Part shown: in pieces, positions 9,695 to 18,343 of the stretch
Numbering within the stretch: position 1 is the stretch's first letter
Layout: each line of letters opens with the position of its first letter
Assembly: GCF_029760915.1 (NCBI RefSeq)
Contig: NZ_CP121685.1
Location: 2,505,001-2,569,000 of the forward strand
Direction of reading: 5' to 3'
Length of the DNA stretch: 64,000 nucleotides
Source of the DNA: Olleya sp. YS
Lineage (GTDB): Bacteria > Bacteroidota > Bacteroidia > Flavobacteriales > Flavobacteriaceae
Notes under the pieces: model-generated
What the model was told of the DNA's origin: nothing
Database searches by the model: none
The model's input: the letters and a program-made list of their open reading frames with translations, nothing else
Made by a program: the position numbers and the translations under genes

Positions 9695-9985
9695 TTAATT
9701 TAAAAAACTTATAGCAAAAAGTATTAATAATATGGAGATGACACAGATAAAAAACGTCAAGTTAAATATAGATTTATCGGCTACTTTTTTTCTAATTAAA
9801 TCTGTAATCATCCAAATAGGTATGATTATACTTAATATTAAAGCTGGAATTGTAAAAACTTCAGAAAATGTTTCAAACCAATGCAATTGTACCTGATTGA
9901 TATGCAAAAAGAGTAGTGTTATGATAAACACAAATACAATAAAGGTAATAGTTAGCCTTATATATTCAATATTAATTTTTGTCAT
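9695..9985 (-). CDS. Small integral membrane protein
   Basis: A 96-residue protein with three hydrophobic segments (about residues 11-28, 40-60 and 75-95) and a short basic loop (IRKK). No family is recognised. Its start overlaps the end of hutG by 14 bases, which points to translational coupling, and the GNAT gene follows at 2 bp. It may be a small accessory membrane protein, but nothing in the sequence shows what it does. Confidence 0.7.
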   Translation of the reverse strand: MTKINIEYIRLTITFIVFVFIITLLFLHINQVQLHWFETFSEVFTIPALILSIIIPIWMITDLIRKKVADKSIFNLTFFICVISILLILFAISFLN

Positions 9986-11006
9986 GTGTTTTAGAATTAG
10001 TACGGATAAAATCGGTTATTAAATAGCTAACTAACTTTCCAACTTGGTTCGCTTTTTTCTTTTTGGCTATTGCCTCACAAATATGCAAATAACTAGCCTG
10101 TTCTAATAATGCATAATAATGTAGAAATTGTCTTGCTTTTTCAGCAGAAAACCCACTTGGTGTTTGCGCACTACTTGGCGTATTGATAATAGCATCACAA
10201 TCTATTTCTATACCAAATTTGGTGTTATTTATATGCTTTTCTGCACGTTGTAATTCTTTTTTAAACTTTTGTTGTTTTCTTATTGCAATTGCTTCATATG
10301 TATTGTAATCAAGATGTTTATTATTCTTAAATTGCTTAAAGAGATTTGTAGAGGTATAATTTTCGTGTAGACCAAAAGCAAAATATCGTTTTAAAAACTT
10401 TTCAGCGTAAGCGTAACTAAAACCATTTCCGCTATGTCTACCTTCTAAAGCTCTAAAATCTGTATGCGCATCGAAATTGATACTATTAATAGGATGTTTA
10501 AATGCTAAACTAGTTCCTTTAATCATTCCATAAGCGTTATTGTGTCCTCCTCCAATTGCTATTGGGATTTTTCCAGCACTTACAATGGTTGAAACTAAAT
10601 CTACAACATGTTTGTCAATTTCTGCAACAAGCTTTCTAGCTTTATTAATATGTTTAGAATGGTCTTGTTTTAATTTAGATAGCTGCTCTTGTTCGATAGA
10701 AAAATCTAAATGACCAAGAACTAATACTTTTTTTGCATCGTTAAAACTATTGTTTTGTGTATTTAACAAAATTTTAATTGTGGCTTCCCAAGTAGTCGAA
10801 GCGCCTGATTTACCGTAGTTTGCAAACACACCAACAGATTCTGGAAGACCAAAAATTACATAAGTAACGTCCAAACTTTTAAGTGTGTCGTATATATTGG
10901 AAACACTGGTTAAAAACTGAACATGTTCACCAAATTTAGTTTCACCTGAACGTATATTGAGTAAATTGTTTACTATTGATTTATTGTATAAAACTAATTT
11001 ATCCAT
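9972..11006 (-). CDS. hutG: Formimidoylglutamase (arginase/ureohydrolase family)
   Basis: The 344-residue protein carries the Mn-binding signatures of the ureohydrolase fold: GGGHNNAYG (about residue 150), FDAHTDFR (about 180) and EIDCDAI (about 270). In histidine degradation this enzyme hydrolyses N-formimidoyl-glutamate to glutamate and formamide. Assignment as HutG rather than agmatinase or arginase rests on hutI 1.6 kb upstream and hutH in the same window. The gene overlaps the following membrane protein by 14 bases. A divergent gene begins 102 bp away at 11108. Confidence 0.8.
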   Translation of the reverse strand: MDKLVLYNKSIVNNLLNIRSGETKFGEHVQFLTSVSNIYDTLKSLDVTYVIFGLPESVGVFANYGKSGASTTWEATIKILLNTQNNSFNDAKKVLVLGHLDFSIEQEQLSKLKQDHSKHINKARKLVAEIDKHVVDLVSTIVSAGKIPIAIGGGHNNAYGMIKGTSLAFKHPINSINFDAHTDFRALEGRHSGNGFSYAYAEKFLKRYFAFGLHENYTSTNLFKQFKNNKHLDYNTYEAIAIRKQQKFKKELQRAEKHINNTKFGIEIDCDAIINTPSSAQTPSGFSAEKARQFLHYYALLEQASYLHICEAIAKKKKANQVGKLVSYLITDFIRTNSKTHDKN

Positions 11007-11107
11007 TTACTTTACATATAGTTTTGAAAAATTAAAATTACGTTTTTATTATTAAAGTTTTAACTAGAAAACAGAATTAACGTTTCACAATTAAAAAACA
11101 AATTATT

Positions 11108-11992
11108 ATGGCAAATAACACTGCAAATACAGGATTAAAAGTAGCATTAGGTATAGCTTTAGCATTATTTATTGGTACTGGTATTTACACTTCGTCTTTA
11201 TACAAAGACAAACAACAAACAGAACAACAATTAACGACTGAAAAAAATGACGTTCTAAAGGATTTAAATGGCTTAAAAGCTAAGTATGATGTTGCTTTAG
11301 GCGAAAACCAAGTGGCTAATCAAAGTCTAATTGACGCTAGAGAGCGTATACAGGGATTAATAGATTCTTTACAATTATCTGAAACTAACGTTAAAAGTTT
11401 ATGGAGATACAAAAAGAAGTATTTAGCATTACAAGATGAAATGGACGTATTATTGGCTGAAAACGATAGACTTAAAGTTGAAAACATGCAGTTAGCAACT
11501 AACTTAGATAGTACTAGAGTGCAATATGAGCAAAGCAAGATGTTTAACGATTCTTTATTAGTGCAAAATACAGCACTTGCTACAGTGGTTGAAAATGCTG
11601 CAGTATTAACAACTGCTAACTTGAAAGGGTTTGGAGTTATTGAGCGTAGTAATGGTAAACTTATACCAACAGAAAGAGCAAGACGAAGTGATAAAATTAG
11701 AGTATGCTACACGGTTGCAAAAAATAAGCTAGTACAAGCAGGAGACAAAGAGTTATTTGTCCAAGTTATAGATCCAAAAAATAATATTTTAGGAGCCAAT
11801 GCGCAGGTCAAATTTGGTGAACAAACCCTTAATTATAGTATTATTAGTAAGTTTAATTATGAAAATGGAAACTTGGATATTTGCGAGTTTGTTACGAATA
11901 CTACAGACGACGATTTTGAAAAAGGGCGTTATCAAGTGAATGTATTTAACGGAAAAGAATTGGTTTCAAGCTCTGAATTTACCCTCAAATAA
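11108..11992 (+). CDS. Membrane-anchored coiled-coil protein
   Basis: The 294-residue protein has one N-terminal transmembrane helix (residues about 11-28). A long heptad-rich coiled coil follows, with many Gln, Glu, Lys and Leu (about 35-165). The C-terminal domain of roughly 120 residues is probably beta-rich (from GFGVIERSNGK onward). It resembles uncharacterised Flavobacteriaceae proteins with the same plan, but I cannot name a family. It probably faces the periplasm. It is transcribed alone, divergent from hutG, and ends at the terminator at 12028-12060. Confidence 0.75.
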   Translation: MANNTANTGLKVALGIALALFIGTGIYTSSLYKDKQQTEQQLTTEKNDVLKDLNGLKAKYDVALGENQVANQSLIDARERIQGLIDSLQLSETNVKSLWRYKKKYLALQDEMDVLLAENDRLKVENMQLATNLDSTRVQYEQSKMFNDSLLVQNTALATVVENAAVLTTANLKGFGVIERSNGKLIPTERARRSDKIRVCYTVAKNKLVQAGDKELFVQVIDPKNNILGANAQVKFGEQTLNYSIISKFNYENGNLDICEFVTNTTDDDFEKGRYQVNVFNGKELVSSSEFTLK

Positions 11993-12027
11993 AAGCTTGA
12001 GCTAGTATTAGTTAATTATTTCATTAA

Positions 12028-12060
12028 AAAACCTGAAAGTGAATAGCTTTCAGGTTTTTT
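12028..12060. terminator. Intrinsic terminator between convergent genes
   Basis: The hairpin AAACCTGAAAG...CTTTCAGGTTT has an 11-bp stem and is followed by T residues on both strands. It overlaps the last codons of the transglutaminase-like gene, whose stop is at 12050-12052. Confidence 0.8.
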
Positions 12061-12625
12061 GGTTTAAAGCGTTAATACAGGCTTCTCTAATGGTCCAAAT
12101 TTCTTCTAGTGTATAGGTTATTTTTACCGACTTTAACCAATGTTTTAAATAATTTTGGTGGTAATTAATTTTATATTTTCCAATTTGATATGGTAAGATA
12201 ACTTCTTCATGCAAAATGGAATCTGTAAATGAATGTGAGGATGAGTCCGTTCTGGTTACATCTACAATTCTATCTTCAATCTTAAGATAGGTATGTGCTT
12301 CTGGAATATAGTCTAAATTGTACTGTTGTAATACTGAAGCTATTCCACTTGTATTCAGACCATTCATTTTATAAATACTTAAATATAACTTAACGTTGTC
12401 TTGTTTATTATCTATGGCTAGTTGCTTTAATAATGCATGTTTGGTAGAACAGGTTCCTATTTGTTCTTTTAATACCAAATTATAATCGCTTCTATCTGTG
12501 TTTCTTCCGTAAGGTAATTGATGGATATAATGTAAAGCAGATTGAAACGTTGAGATTTCTAAATCTACAAAAGCTTTAGACGTTAAGTAGCTGGTATTCA
12601 GTTTAAAATCAAATAACTTCTCCAT
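12050..12625 (-). CDS. Transglutaminase-like superfamily protein
   Basis: In this 191-residue protein the papain-like triad of transglutaminase-core proteins is visible: Cys in IGTCSTKHALLKQLA (about residue 59), His in EAHTYLKI (about 111) and Asp in the following RIVDVTR. No signal peptide is seen, so the protein is probably cytoplasmic. Its start overlaps the 3' end of hutI by 17 bases, so translation is probably coupled. A peptidase or amidase activity is the family expectation; a direct part in histidine breakdown is only suggested by the coupling. Confidence 0.75.
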   Translation of the reverse strand: MEKLFDFKLNTSYLTSKAFVDLEISTFQSALHYIHQLPYGRNTDRSDYNLVLKEQIGTCSTKHALLKQLAIDNKQDNVKLYLSIYKMNGLNTSGIASVLQQYNLDYIPEAHTYLKIEDRIVDVTRTDSSSHSFTDSILHEEVILPYQIGKYKINYHQNYLKHWLKSVKITYTLEEIWTIREACINALNQKT

Positions 12626-13844
12626 TAATAATTACAGATTCTATATGGTTATCTCCAAACGCATAAGGTAAATAATTGTAGCTTGACAATGGTTTGGTAA
12701 TTATTAAATTAGCCTTTTTACCTTTTGTAATACTACCATATTGATTAGCTATTCCCATTGCATAAGCCCCATTAATAGTGGCAGCATTAATAGCTTCTTC
12801 TGGTGTTAATTTCATTTTAATACAAGCAGTACTGACTACAAAATTCATGTTTCCAGACGGTGTAGATCCTGGATTATAATCTGTTGCTAACGCTAAAGGT
12901 AGTCCTGCGTCAATTAATTGACGTCCAGGAGTGTATGGAATGCTTAAAAAATATGAACATGAAGGTAAAGCAACAGGCATAGTATTGCTATCTTTTAATA
13001 CATCAATATCTTCTTGATTTAACTCTTCTAAATGATCTACACTTAAGGCTTTATGTTTAACTGCTAAAGCTACGCCTCCAAATGCATTAAATTGATTGAC
13101 ATGTATTTTTGGTGTTAAACTGTACTTTTTTCCAGCAGATAAAATTTGATTGACATCATCCAAATCAAAATACCCTTTTTCACAAAAAACATCTATGTAA
13201 TGTGCTAAACCTTCTTTAGCTATTTGAGGTAGCATCTCATTGATGATTAGATCTAAGTATCCTTGTTTATTATCTTTAAATGCAAGCGGAAGTGCATGAG
13301 CACCTAAAAATGTTGCTTTTACTTTTATAGGAAAATCTTTTTTAATTCGCTTTATTACTCGTAACATCTTAAGTTCTGCTTCAGGTGTTAATCCATAGCC
13401 TGACTTAATTTCTATTGCTCCTGTACCAAGTTTCATTACGTTCTTTACTCGTGCAATAGATTGATTGTAAAGTTCGTCTTCACTGGTATTTTGTAATGTT
13501 TTTGCACTATTCAAAATACCACCACCACGATTTGCAATGTCTTCATAACTTAATCCATTAATTCGATCTACAAACTCTTGAGATCTATCTCCTGCATACA
13601 CAATGTGCGTATGAGAGTCGCACCAAGCTGGTAGCACTAATTTACCAGTTGCATCTAATGTTTGGTCAGCTTCAATACCATTGCTGTTAACCATTAATCC
13701 ATAGTCAACAATCGTATCGTTATCAATTAGCAAGTAAGCATTTTTAAGTGTTGGTAATTCACTCATTTTATTACCAGATACCTTGGTAATGTTCTTGTCT
13801 CTAACTTGTATTAATTCTTTGATATTTTTAATAAGTAATGACAT
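12609..13844 (-). CDS. hutI: Imidazolonepropionase
   Basis: The 411-residue protein has the usual length of the amidohydrolase HutI, which opens 4-imidazolone-5-propionate to N-formimidoyl-glutamate. Metal and substrate motifs are visible: DSHTHIVYAGDR (His78, His80), KSGYGLT (about 147-153), HVNQFNAFGG (about 245) and LATDYNPGSTPSGNMN (about 320). It is the first gene of a two-gene unit with the overlapping transglutaminase-like gene. A TAnnTTTG-type element is 24 bp upstream of the start (13868-13875). The product is the substrate of hutG (9972-11006), although the genes are not adjacent. Confidence 0.95.
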   Translation of the reverse strand: MSLLIKNIKELIQVRDKNITKVSGNKMSELPTLKNAYLLIDNDTIVDYGLMVNSNGIEADQTLDATGKLVLPAWCDSHTHIVYAGDRSQEFVDRINGLSYEDIANRGGGILNSAKTLQNTSEDELYNQSIARVKNVMKLGTGAIEIKSGYGLTPEAELKMLRVIKRIKKDFPIKVKATFLGAHALPLAFKDNKQGYLDLIINEMLPQIAKEGLAHYIDVFCEKGYFDLDDVNQILSAGKKYSLTPKIHVNQFNAFGGVALAVKHKALSVDHLEELNQEDIDVLKDSNTMPVALPSCSYFLSIPYTPGRQLIDAGLPLALATDYNPGSTPSGNMNFVVSTACIKMKLTPEEAINAATINGAYAMGIANQYGSITKGKKANLIITKPLSSYNYLPYAFGDNHIESVIINGEVI

Positions 13845-13867
13845 ATCAGTTTGGCTATAATTTTACT

Positions 13868-13875
13868 CAAATATA
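13868..13875 (-). promoter_or_regulatory. Bacteroidota -7 element for hutI
   Basis: TATATTTG on the minus strand matches TAnnTTTG exactly, 24 bp before the hutI start. A clear -33 TTG at the usual distance is not seen. Confidence 0.45.
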
Positions 13876-13951
13876 GATAAAATGATAGTATTGAATAATT
13901 CTTACTAGTTTACTTATCATTACTTTTTTATTGCGCTACATCGAAAAATTA

Positions 13952-13981
13952 TTGAGACAATAAATTAAAACAATACATTTA
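13952..13981 (+). promoter_or_regulatory. Promoter of the Crp/Fnr-type gene
   Basis: TTG (13952-13954), 19 bases, then TACATTTA (13974-13981) fits the Bacteroidota housekeeping consensus with one mismatch. The start codon is 22 bp downstream. Confidence 0.55.
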
Positions 13982-14003
13982 GCCTGTGTGTAAATAAAAA
14001 TTT

Positions 14004-14594
14004 ATGATAGCTGTAAAGCCAAAGTATTATAACGAGATTTATTCTTATATATCTTCATTTTATCCTGTTTCAGAATCTTCTTTTGAATTGATGATTGGTG
14101 CAGCACAGTTAAAAGAGGTTAAAGCTGGGACAATTTTAGATAACATTGGTGATATACCAAATAAAATCTATTTACTAAATAGAGGTGTGATGCGCTCTTA
14201 TGTTAGATTAGAAAATGGAAAAGAAGTAACTAAATCAATATTTGTTCCTATTATCATATTAGCTTCGTTTGATGCGTTAATAAACCAAACAACTTCGGAA
14301 AGTATTTATGAAACCTTAACAGACTGTGAGATATATGAAATTGATTATATTACTTATAAAAAGTTATGTGAAAATAACTTAGACATTTTATTTTTTCATA
14401 CTAAGTTTTTAGAATTTTTGTTATGTCAAAACGATAAGAAGCATATCGAGCTATTGACCTTAAACGCTAAGGGTAGATACTTGAAGTTAAGAAAGATGAT
14501 TCCCAATATTGACAACCTTATACCGCAGTATCAAATTGCAGCTTATTTAAGTATTACTCCTGTACAATTAAGTAGAATACGATCAAAGCTATAA
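14004..14594 (+). CDS. Crp/Fnr family transcriptional regulator
   Basis: The 196-residue protein has a cyclic-nucleotide-binding-like beta barrel at about 20-120 (VKAGTILDNIGDIPNKIYLLNRG) and a short C-terminal helix-turn-helix (QIAAYLSITPVQLSRIRSKL). The DNA-binding domain is abbreviated, as in many Bacteroidota members of this family, and the consensus cAMP phosphate-binding residues are not obvious, so the effector is unknown. It sits between hutI (divergent) and fumC (convergent); whether it controls hut genes is not shown. Confidence 0.85.
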   Translation: MIAVKPKYYNEIYSYISSFYPVSESSFELMIGAAQLKEVKAGTILDNIGDIPNKIYLLNRGVMRSYVRLENGKEVTKSIFVPIIILASFDALINQTTSESIYETLTDCEIYEIDYITYKKLCENNLDILFFHTKFLEFLLCQNDKKHIELLTLNAKGRYLKLRKMIPNIDNLIPQYQIAAYLSITPVQLSRIRSKL

Positions 14595-14689
14595 GATTTA
14601 TTAACATATGTTAATGTTAAAGCTTAATATTAGTTATAAACTTGTATTGGTTAAATAAGCCATCCCTATTATAATTAATAACTAACGAA

Positions 14690-14726
14690 CAAAAAAACCG
14701 ATAAGTTTACTTATCGGTTTTTTTAT
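14690..14726. terminator. Bidirectional intrinsic terminator
   Basis: The perfect 9-bp stem ACCGATAAG/CTTATCGGT with loop TTTA is flanked by an A-tract and a T-tract, between the regulator and convergent fumC. Confidence 0.85.
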
Positions 14727-14744
14727 TTATAAATCATTGACTAG

Positions 14745-16142
14745 TTACTTTAAACTACCAACCATATCTTCTGGTTTTACCCATTGGTCATAGTCTTCTG
14801 CACTAACATAACCTAAATTTACTGCTTCTTCTTTTAACGTGGTACCATTTTTATGTGCAGTGTTTGCAATTTCTGCAGCTTTATAGTAACCAATTTTGGT
14901 GTTTAAAGCGGTTACAAGCATTAGGGAATTGTTTAGTAATTCTTTAATAACTTCATGATTAGGCTCTATGCCTTCTGCACAATTGAGGTCAAAGCTTACA
15001 CAAGCATCTCCAATAAGTTGTGCAGATTGTAAAATATTAGCTGCCATCATTGGTTTAAATACGTTTAGCTCGTAGTGTCCTTGAGTGCCACCAACGGTAA
15101 TAGCAACATCATTACCCATAACTTGAGCGCAAACCATAGTTAAGGCTTCGCATTGAGTAGGGTTTACTTTTCCTGGCATTATAGAACTTCCTGGTTCGTT
15201 TGCAGGAATTATAATCTCTCCAATTCCAGATCGTGGTCCTGATGCCATCATACGTATATCGTTAGCAATTTTATTTAACGATACCGCTAATTGTTTTAAA
15301 GCACCATGGCTCTCTACAATAGCATCATGTGCAGCTAACGCTTCAAATTTATTAGGTGCAGTTATGAATGGTAATCCAGTAAATTCTGCAATATATTCTG
15401 CAACACGTTTAGAATAGCCTTTAGGCGTGTTTAAACCAGTACCTACTGCTGTTCCACCTAAAGCTATTTCGCTTAAATGGGGTAAGGTATTTTCTAAAGC
15501 TTGTAATCCATGATCTAATTGTGATACGTATCCAGAAAACTCCTGTCCTAAGGTTAATGGTGTTGCATCCATTAAATGCGTACGACCAATTTTAACGACG
15601 TTTTTAAAGGCTTCAGATTTCTTTTTTAGGGTATCACGTAATTGCTTAACACCAGGAATTGTATTTTTTACAATTTTGGTGTAAGCTGCAATATGCATTC
15701 CAGTTGGAAACGTGTCGTTTGATGATTGTGATTTATTGACATCATCATTTGGCTGAATTGTTTTTTCACCTTCACCAATAGTTTTTCCTGCCAATTGATG
15801 TGCTCTATTTGCAATAACCTCATTAACATTCATATTGGATTGTGTACCAGAACCAGTTTGCCAAATCACTAATGGAAATTGATTATCGTGTTGACCATTT
15901 AAAATCTCATCACATACTTGCGCAATTAAATCTCGTTTTTCAATATTTAAAACTCCTAGCTCACAGTTAGTATACGCAGCAGCTTTTTTAAGATAAGCAA
16001 AACCATAGACTACTTCAAGAGGCATTGAGGCAGCATTACCAATTTTAAAGTTGTTTCTAGAACGTTCTGTTTGCGCACCCCAAAGCTTGTCTGTAGGCAC
16101 TTTAACGTCTCCCATGGTATCTTTTTCTATTCTGTAGTCCAT
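14745..16142 (-). CDS. fumC: Fumarate hydratase, class II
   Basis: The 465-residue protein has the fumarase/aspartase signature [15 protein letters not shown] (about residues 317-331) and the conserved [13 protein letters not shown] (about 96-108). QSSNDTFPT (about 138) and [10 protein letters not shown] (about 186) separate class II fumarase from aspartase. It reversibly hydrates fumarate to malate in the TCA cycle, as a cytosolic homotetramer. The gene is monocistronic. Confidence 0.96.
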   Translation of the reverse strand: MDYRIEKDTMGDVKVPTDKLWGAQTERSRNNFKIGNAASMPLEVVYGFAYLKKAAAYTNCELGVLNIEKRDLIAQVCDEILNGQHDNQFPLVIWQTGSGTQSNMNVNEVIANRAHQLAGKTIGEGEKTIQPNDDVNKSQSSNDTFPTGMHIAAYTKIVKNTIPGVKQLRDTLKKKSEAFKNVVKIGRTHLMDATPLTLGQEFSGYVSQLDHGLQALENTLPHLSEIALGGTAVGTGLNTPKGYSKRVAEYIAEFTGLPFITAPNKFEALAAHDAIVESHGALKQLAVSLNKIANDIRMMASGPRSGIGEIIIPANEPGSSIMPGKVNPTQCEALTMVCAQVMGNDVAITVGGTQGHYELNVFKPMMAANILQSAQLIGDACVSFDLNCAEGIEPNHEVIKELLNNSLMLVTALNTKIGYYKAAEIANTAHKNGTTLKEEAVNLGYVSAEDYDQWVKPEDMVGSLK

Positions 16143-16360
16143 ATGTAATGATGATTAATTTTAAGACTGTAAAATTACGAAAATTTGGCTTTAAATTTAA
16201 AGTAATACAGTAATAAAAAGTTTTAAAATATTACATTTGTAGCACCTTTTAATTAGACTTACCAAGTTTATACTTCCTACTTAAAAATGTTTATTTTAAT
16301 AGTGTTAACCTAGTATAATTAATACCAAATTAGTCTATCTTTAAATTTAGAATTTTGTAA

Positions 16361-17956
16361 ATGTTTCTCCTAAACTTAAAAAATAAACTAAAGTATTATG
16401 TAATTGCATTGACAATTATAATTATTGGTGCTTATTTTTTAAATAATATTATAGTCAGTAATACAGTTTTAGAAACTCAAAAAATTGAAGCGCAACTCAA
16501 AAAAACGCATAATGACGCATTGATAAACGCTAAAGCTGGTATTGAGGTGTATGCTACTATTGTCTCTTCACTAAAAAGTTTTACGATTAATTATAATGAG
16601 TTTCCTAGTGAGTTAAAACTCCAAAACTATCTTAATGATATTCTAAAAGACATACAATTTAACGATTCGATTTTGATAAATTATATTGATAAAAATCACG
16701 AATTTAAATATGTTATTACACCTAATAGTATTGATCCAAAAAATTTAAAAGGTATTAACGTTAAGTCATTTAGATCTGAAGAGCGAATAGAAGAATTGGA
16801 TAGATTAATGCTGACTAACGATATTAAAATTTTCAGTCCAATAAACTTAAGAGAAGGATGGACAGGTTTTCCTTTTAATTTTTCTGCCAGAAATGCTAAC
16901 AATGAAGTTATTGGATACTTTGCACCTATAATAAACGTCAAATACTTACTAGACTTTTTTTACGAAAATAATAAGGAAAAAAATTACATACATAAATTTG
17001 TTGTCAATGACTCTTTAGATTTAACACGTGAGGGTTTTTATAATGGATCTGAAATTTACAATAATAAAAAAGACGAAGAATATTATAAAAATTTTGACAT
17101 CAAAGAGTCTGATTTTATTTACTCTACTATTGAATTATTTGGGTTAAAATTGAAAGTAGGTAGTGCTTACAAAGACAAACCAGTAATAGAGAAAAGCATT
17201 TATAATTTAGCGTATATTAGTTATGGCTTAGTTTCAGTATTATTATTTATAGCACTGTCGCAATATCTAAGGAATAGATACTTAAATAAAAGTCTAAAAA
17301 TTGCTAATCAAGATTTAGAAAATAATTTGTTTAAAATTCAAACTTTAATTAAAGAAATACATCATAGAATTAAAAATAATATGCAAATGGTGTCCGGAAT
17401 TTTACTAATGCAGGAAGCAGAGTATGAAGATGAAAATATAAAGAAGGCTTTACGAGATAGTCAAAGTAGAATACAATCTATGTCATTGGTTCATGAAAAA
17501 CTATACGGAAATAGAACTTTAAAAGAAGTTAAAACCAAAGACTATATTGAGCAACTTATTAAGTTTGTTGAAGACACTGTAAAAAATAAATCTACAGAAA
17601 TTTCAAAACGTATTAAAATAGATAAGCAATTAAGTTTTGATGCCGATACAACATCAAATTTAGGATTAATTGTAAATGAATTAATTACCAACTCTTTTAA
17701 ATATGCATTTAACGATACAAAAGAAAATACTTTGAGTATCGAAATAATTAATGACTCTGAATATTATAAATTAATTTATAAAGACAGTGGTATTGGCTTG
17801 CCTGATGATTTTGATATTAAAACCTCTAAATCTTTAGGGATGCAATTAATTAATATCTTGACAGAACAGCTTGGAGGTTATTTAATATATAATAAAGCAC
17901 CAGAAAGTACTTTTACTATCTATTTTAAACCATTAGAGAAAAGTTTTCATGGTTAA
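16361..17956 (+). CDS. Membrane sensor histidine kinase, HisKA_2 type
   Basis: The protein is 531 residues. An N-terminal membrane helix (about 12-30) is followed by a periplasmic sensor domain of about 240 residues, probably Cache-like, and a second helix (about 282-300). After a short coiled coil comes the HisKA_2 phosphoacceptor segment KEIHHRIKNNMQMVSG (His334/335). The HATPase_c domain follows, with N-box NELITNSFKYAF (about 439) and DSGIGLP (475-481). HisKA_2 kinases usually act with LytTR or PP2C-type partners, but no response regulator is adjacent, so it is an orphan. The ligand is unknown. A TACATTTG element lies far upstream (16232-16239). Confidence 0.92.
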   Translation: MFLLNLKNKLKYYVIALTIIIIGAYFLNNIIVSNTVLETQKIEAQLKKTHNDALINAKAGIEVYATIVSSLKSFTINYNEFPSELKLQNYLNDILKDIQFNDSILINYIDKNHEFKYVITPNSIDPKNLKGINVKSFRSEERIEELDRLMLTNDIKIFSPINLREGWTGFPFNFSARNANNEVIGYFAPIINVKYLLDFFYENNKEKNYIHKFVVNDSLDLTREGFYNGSEIYNNKKDEEYYKNFDIKESDFIYSTIELFGLKLKVGSAYKDKPVIEKSIYNLAYISYGLVSVLLFIALSQYLRNRYLNKSLKIANQDLENNLFKIQTLIKEIHHRIKNNMQMVSGILLMQEAEYEDENIKKALRDSQSRIQSMSLVHEKLYGNRTLKEVKTKDYIEQLIKFVEDTVKNKSTEISKRIKIDKQLSFDADTTSNLGLIVNELITNSFKYAFNDTKENTLSIEIINDSEYYKLIYKDSGIGLPDDFDIKTSKSLGMQLINILTEQLGGYLIYNKAPESTFTIYFKPLEKSFHG

Positions 17957-18001
17957 TTATTAAGACGATTAATAACCTTGTTAATAAATTTTTACTTTGT
18001 A

Positions 18002-18032
18002 TTGTATAAAAAACAAGTTTGCTTTATCTTTG
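18002..18032 (+). promoter_or_regulatory. Promoter of the 55-residue membrane protein gene
   Basis: TTG (18002-18004), 20 bases, then TATCTTTG (18025-18032), an exact TAnnTTTG match 31 bp upstream of the start codon. It supports the short gene being expressed. Confidence 0.6.
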
Positions 18033-18063
18033 CAATAATTAAAACCACGAAATTAAACGTATT

Positions 18064-18231
18064 ATGTTCGAATTTGACCAATATTTAGGCTTTTTAGCAT
18101 TTTTAACTATTTTAACCATAGGCTTTTGGTTAATGATTTTTTTAATCACTTTTGTTGTTCCTTATTGGATTGGTGGAAGTTTATTAGAGCGTTTAAATGA
18201 AATTAAAGAAGAGAAAAAAGCTAAAAAATAA
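18064..18231 (+). CDS. Small single-helix membrane protein (55 aa)
   Basis: This short ORF encodes MFEFDQYLGF..., with a hydrophobic core of about 28 residues (around 9-38) and a Lys/Glu-rich C-terminus (NEIKEEKKAKK). It has its own good promoter (18002-18032) and a strong terminator (18255-18290), so it is very probably a real monocistronic gene. Similar tiny membrane proteins are common in Flavobacteriaceae. The function is unknown. Confidence 0.7.
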   Translation: MFEFDQYLGFLAFLTILTIGFWLMIFLITFVVPYWIGGSLLERLNEIKEEKKAKK

Positions 18232-18254
18232 ATTTAGTCTTAATTCATTATACT

Positions 18255-18290
18255 AAAAAGGGAAACTCAATGAGTTTCCCTTTTTTATTT
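18255..18290. terminator. Strong intrinsic terminator
   Basis: GGGAAACTCA at 18260-18269 is the exact reverse complement of TGAGTTTCCC at 18271-18280. It is flanked by an A-run and a T-run and separates the small membrane gene from the convergent receptor gene. Confidence 0.85.
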
Positions 18291-18343
18291 TACTAGTATG
18301 AGTAAAACTTCTTACTAAATACTATTTACTTTACACTAAACAA

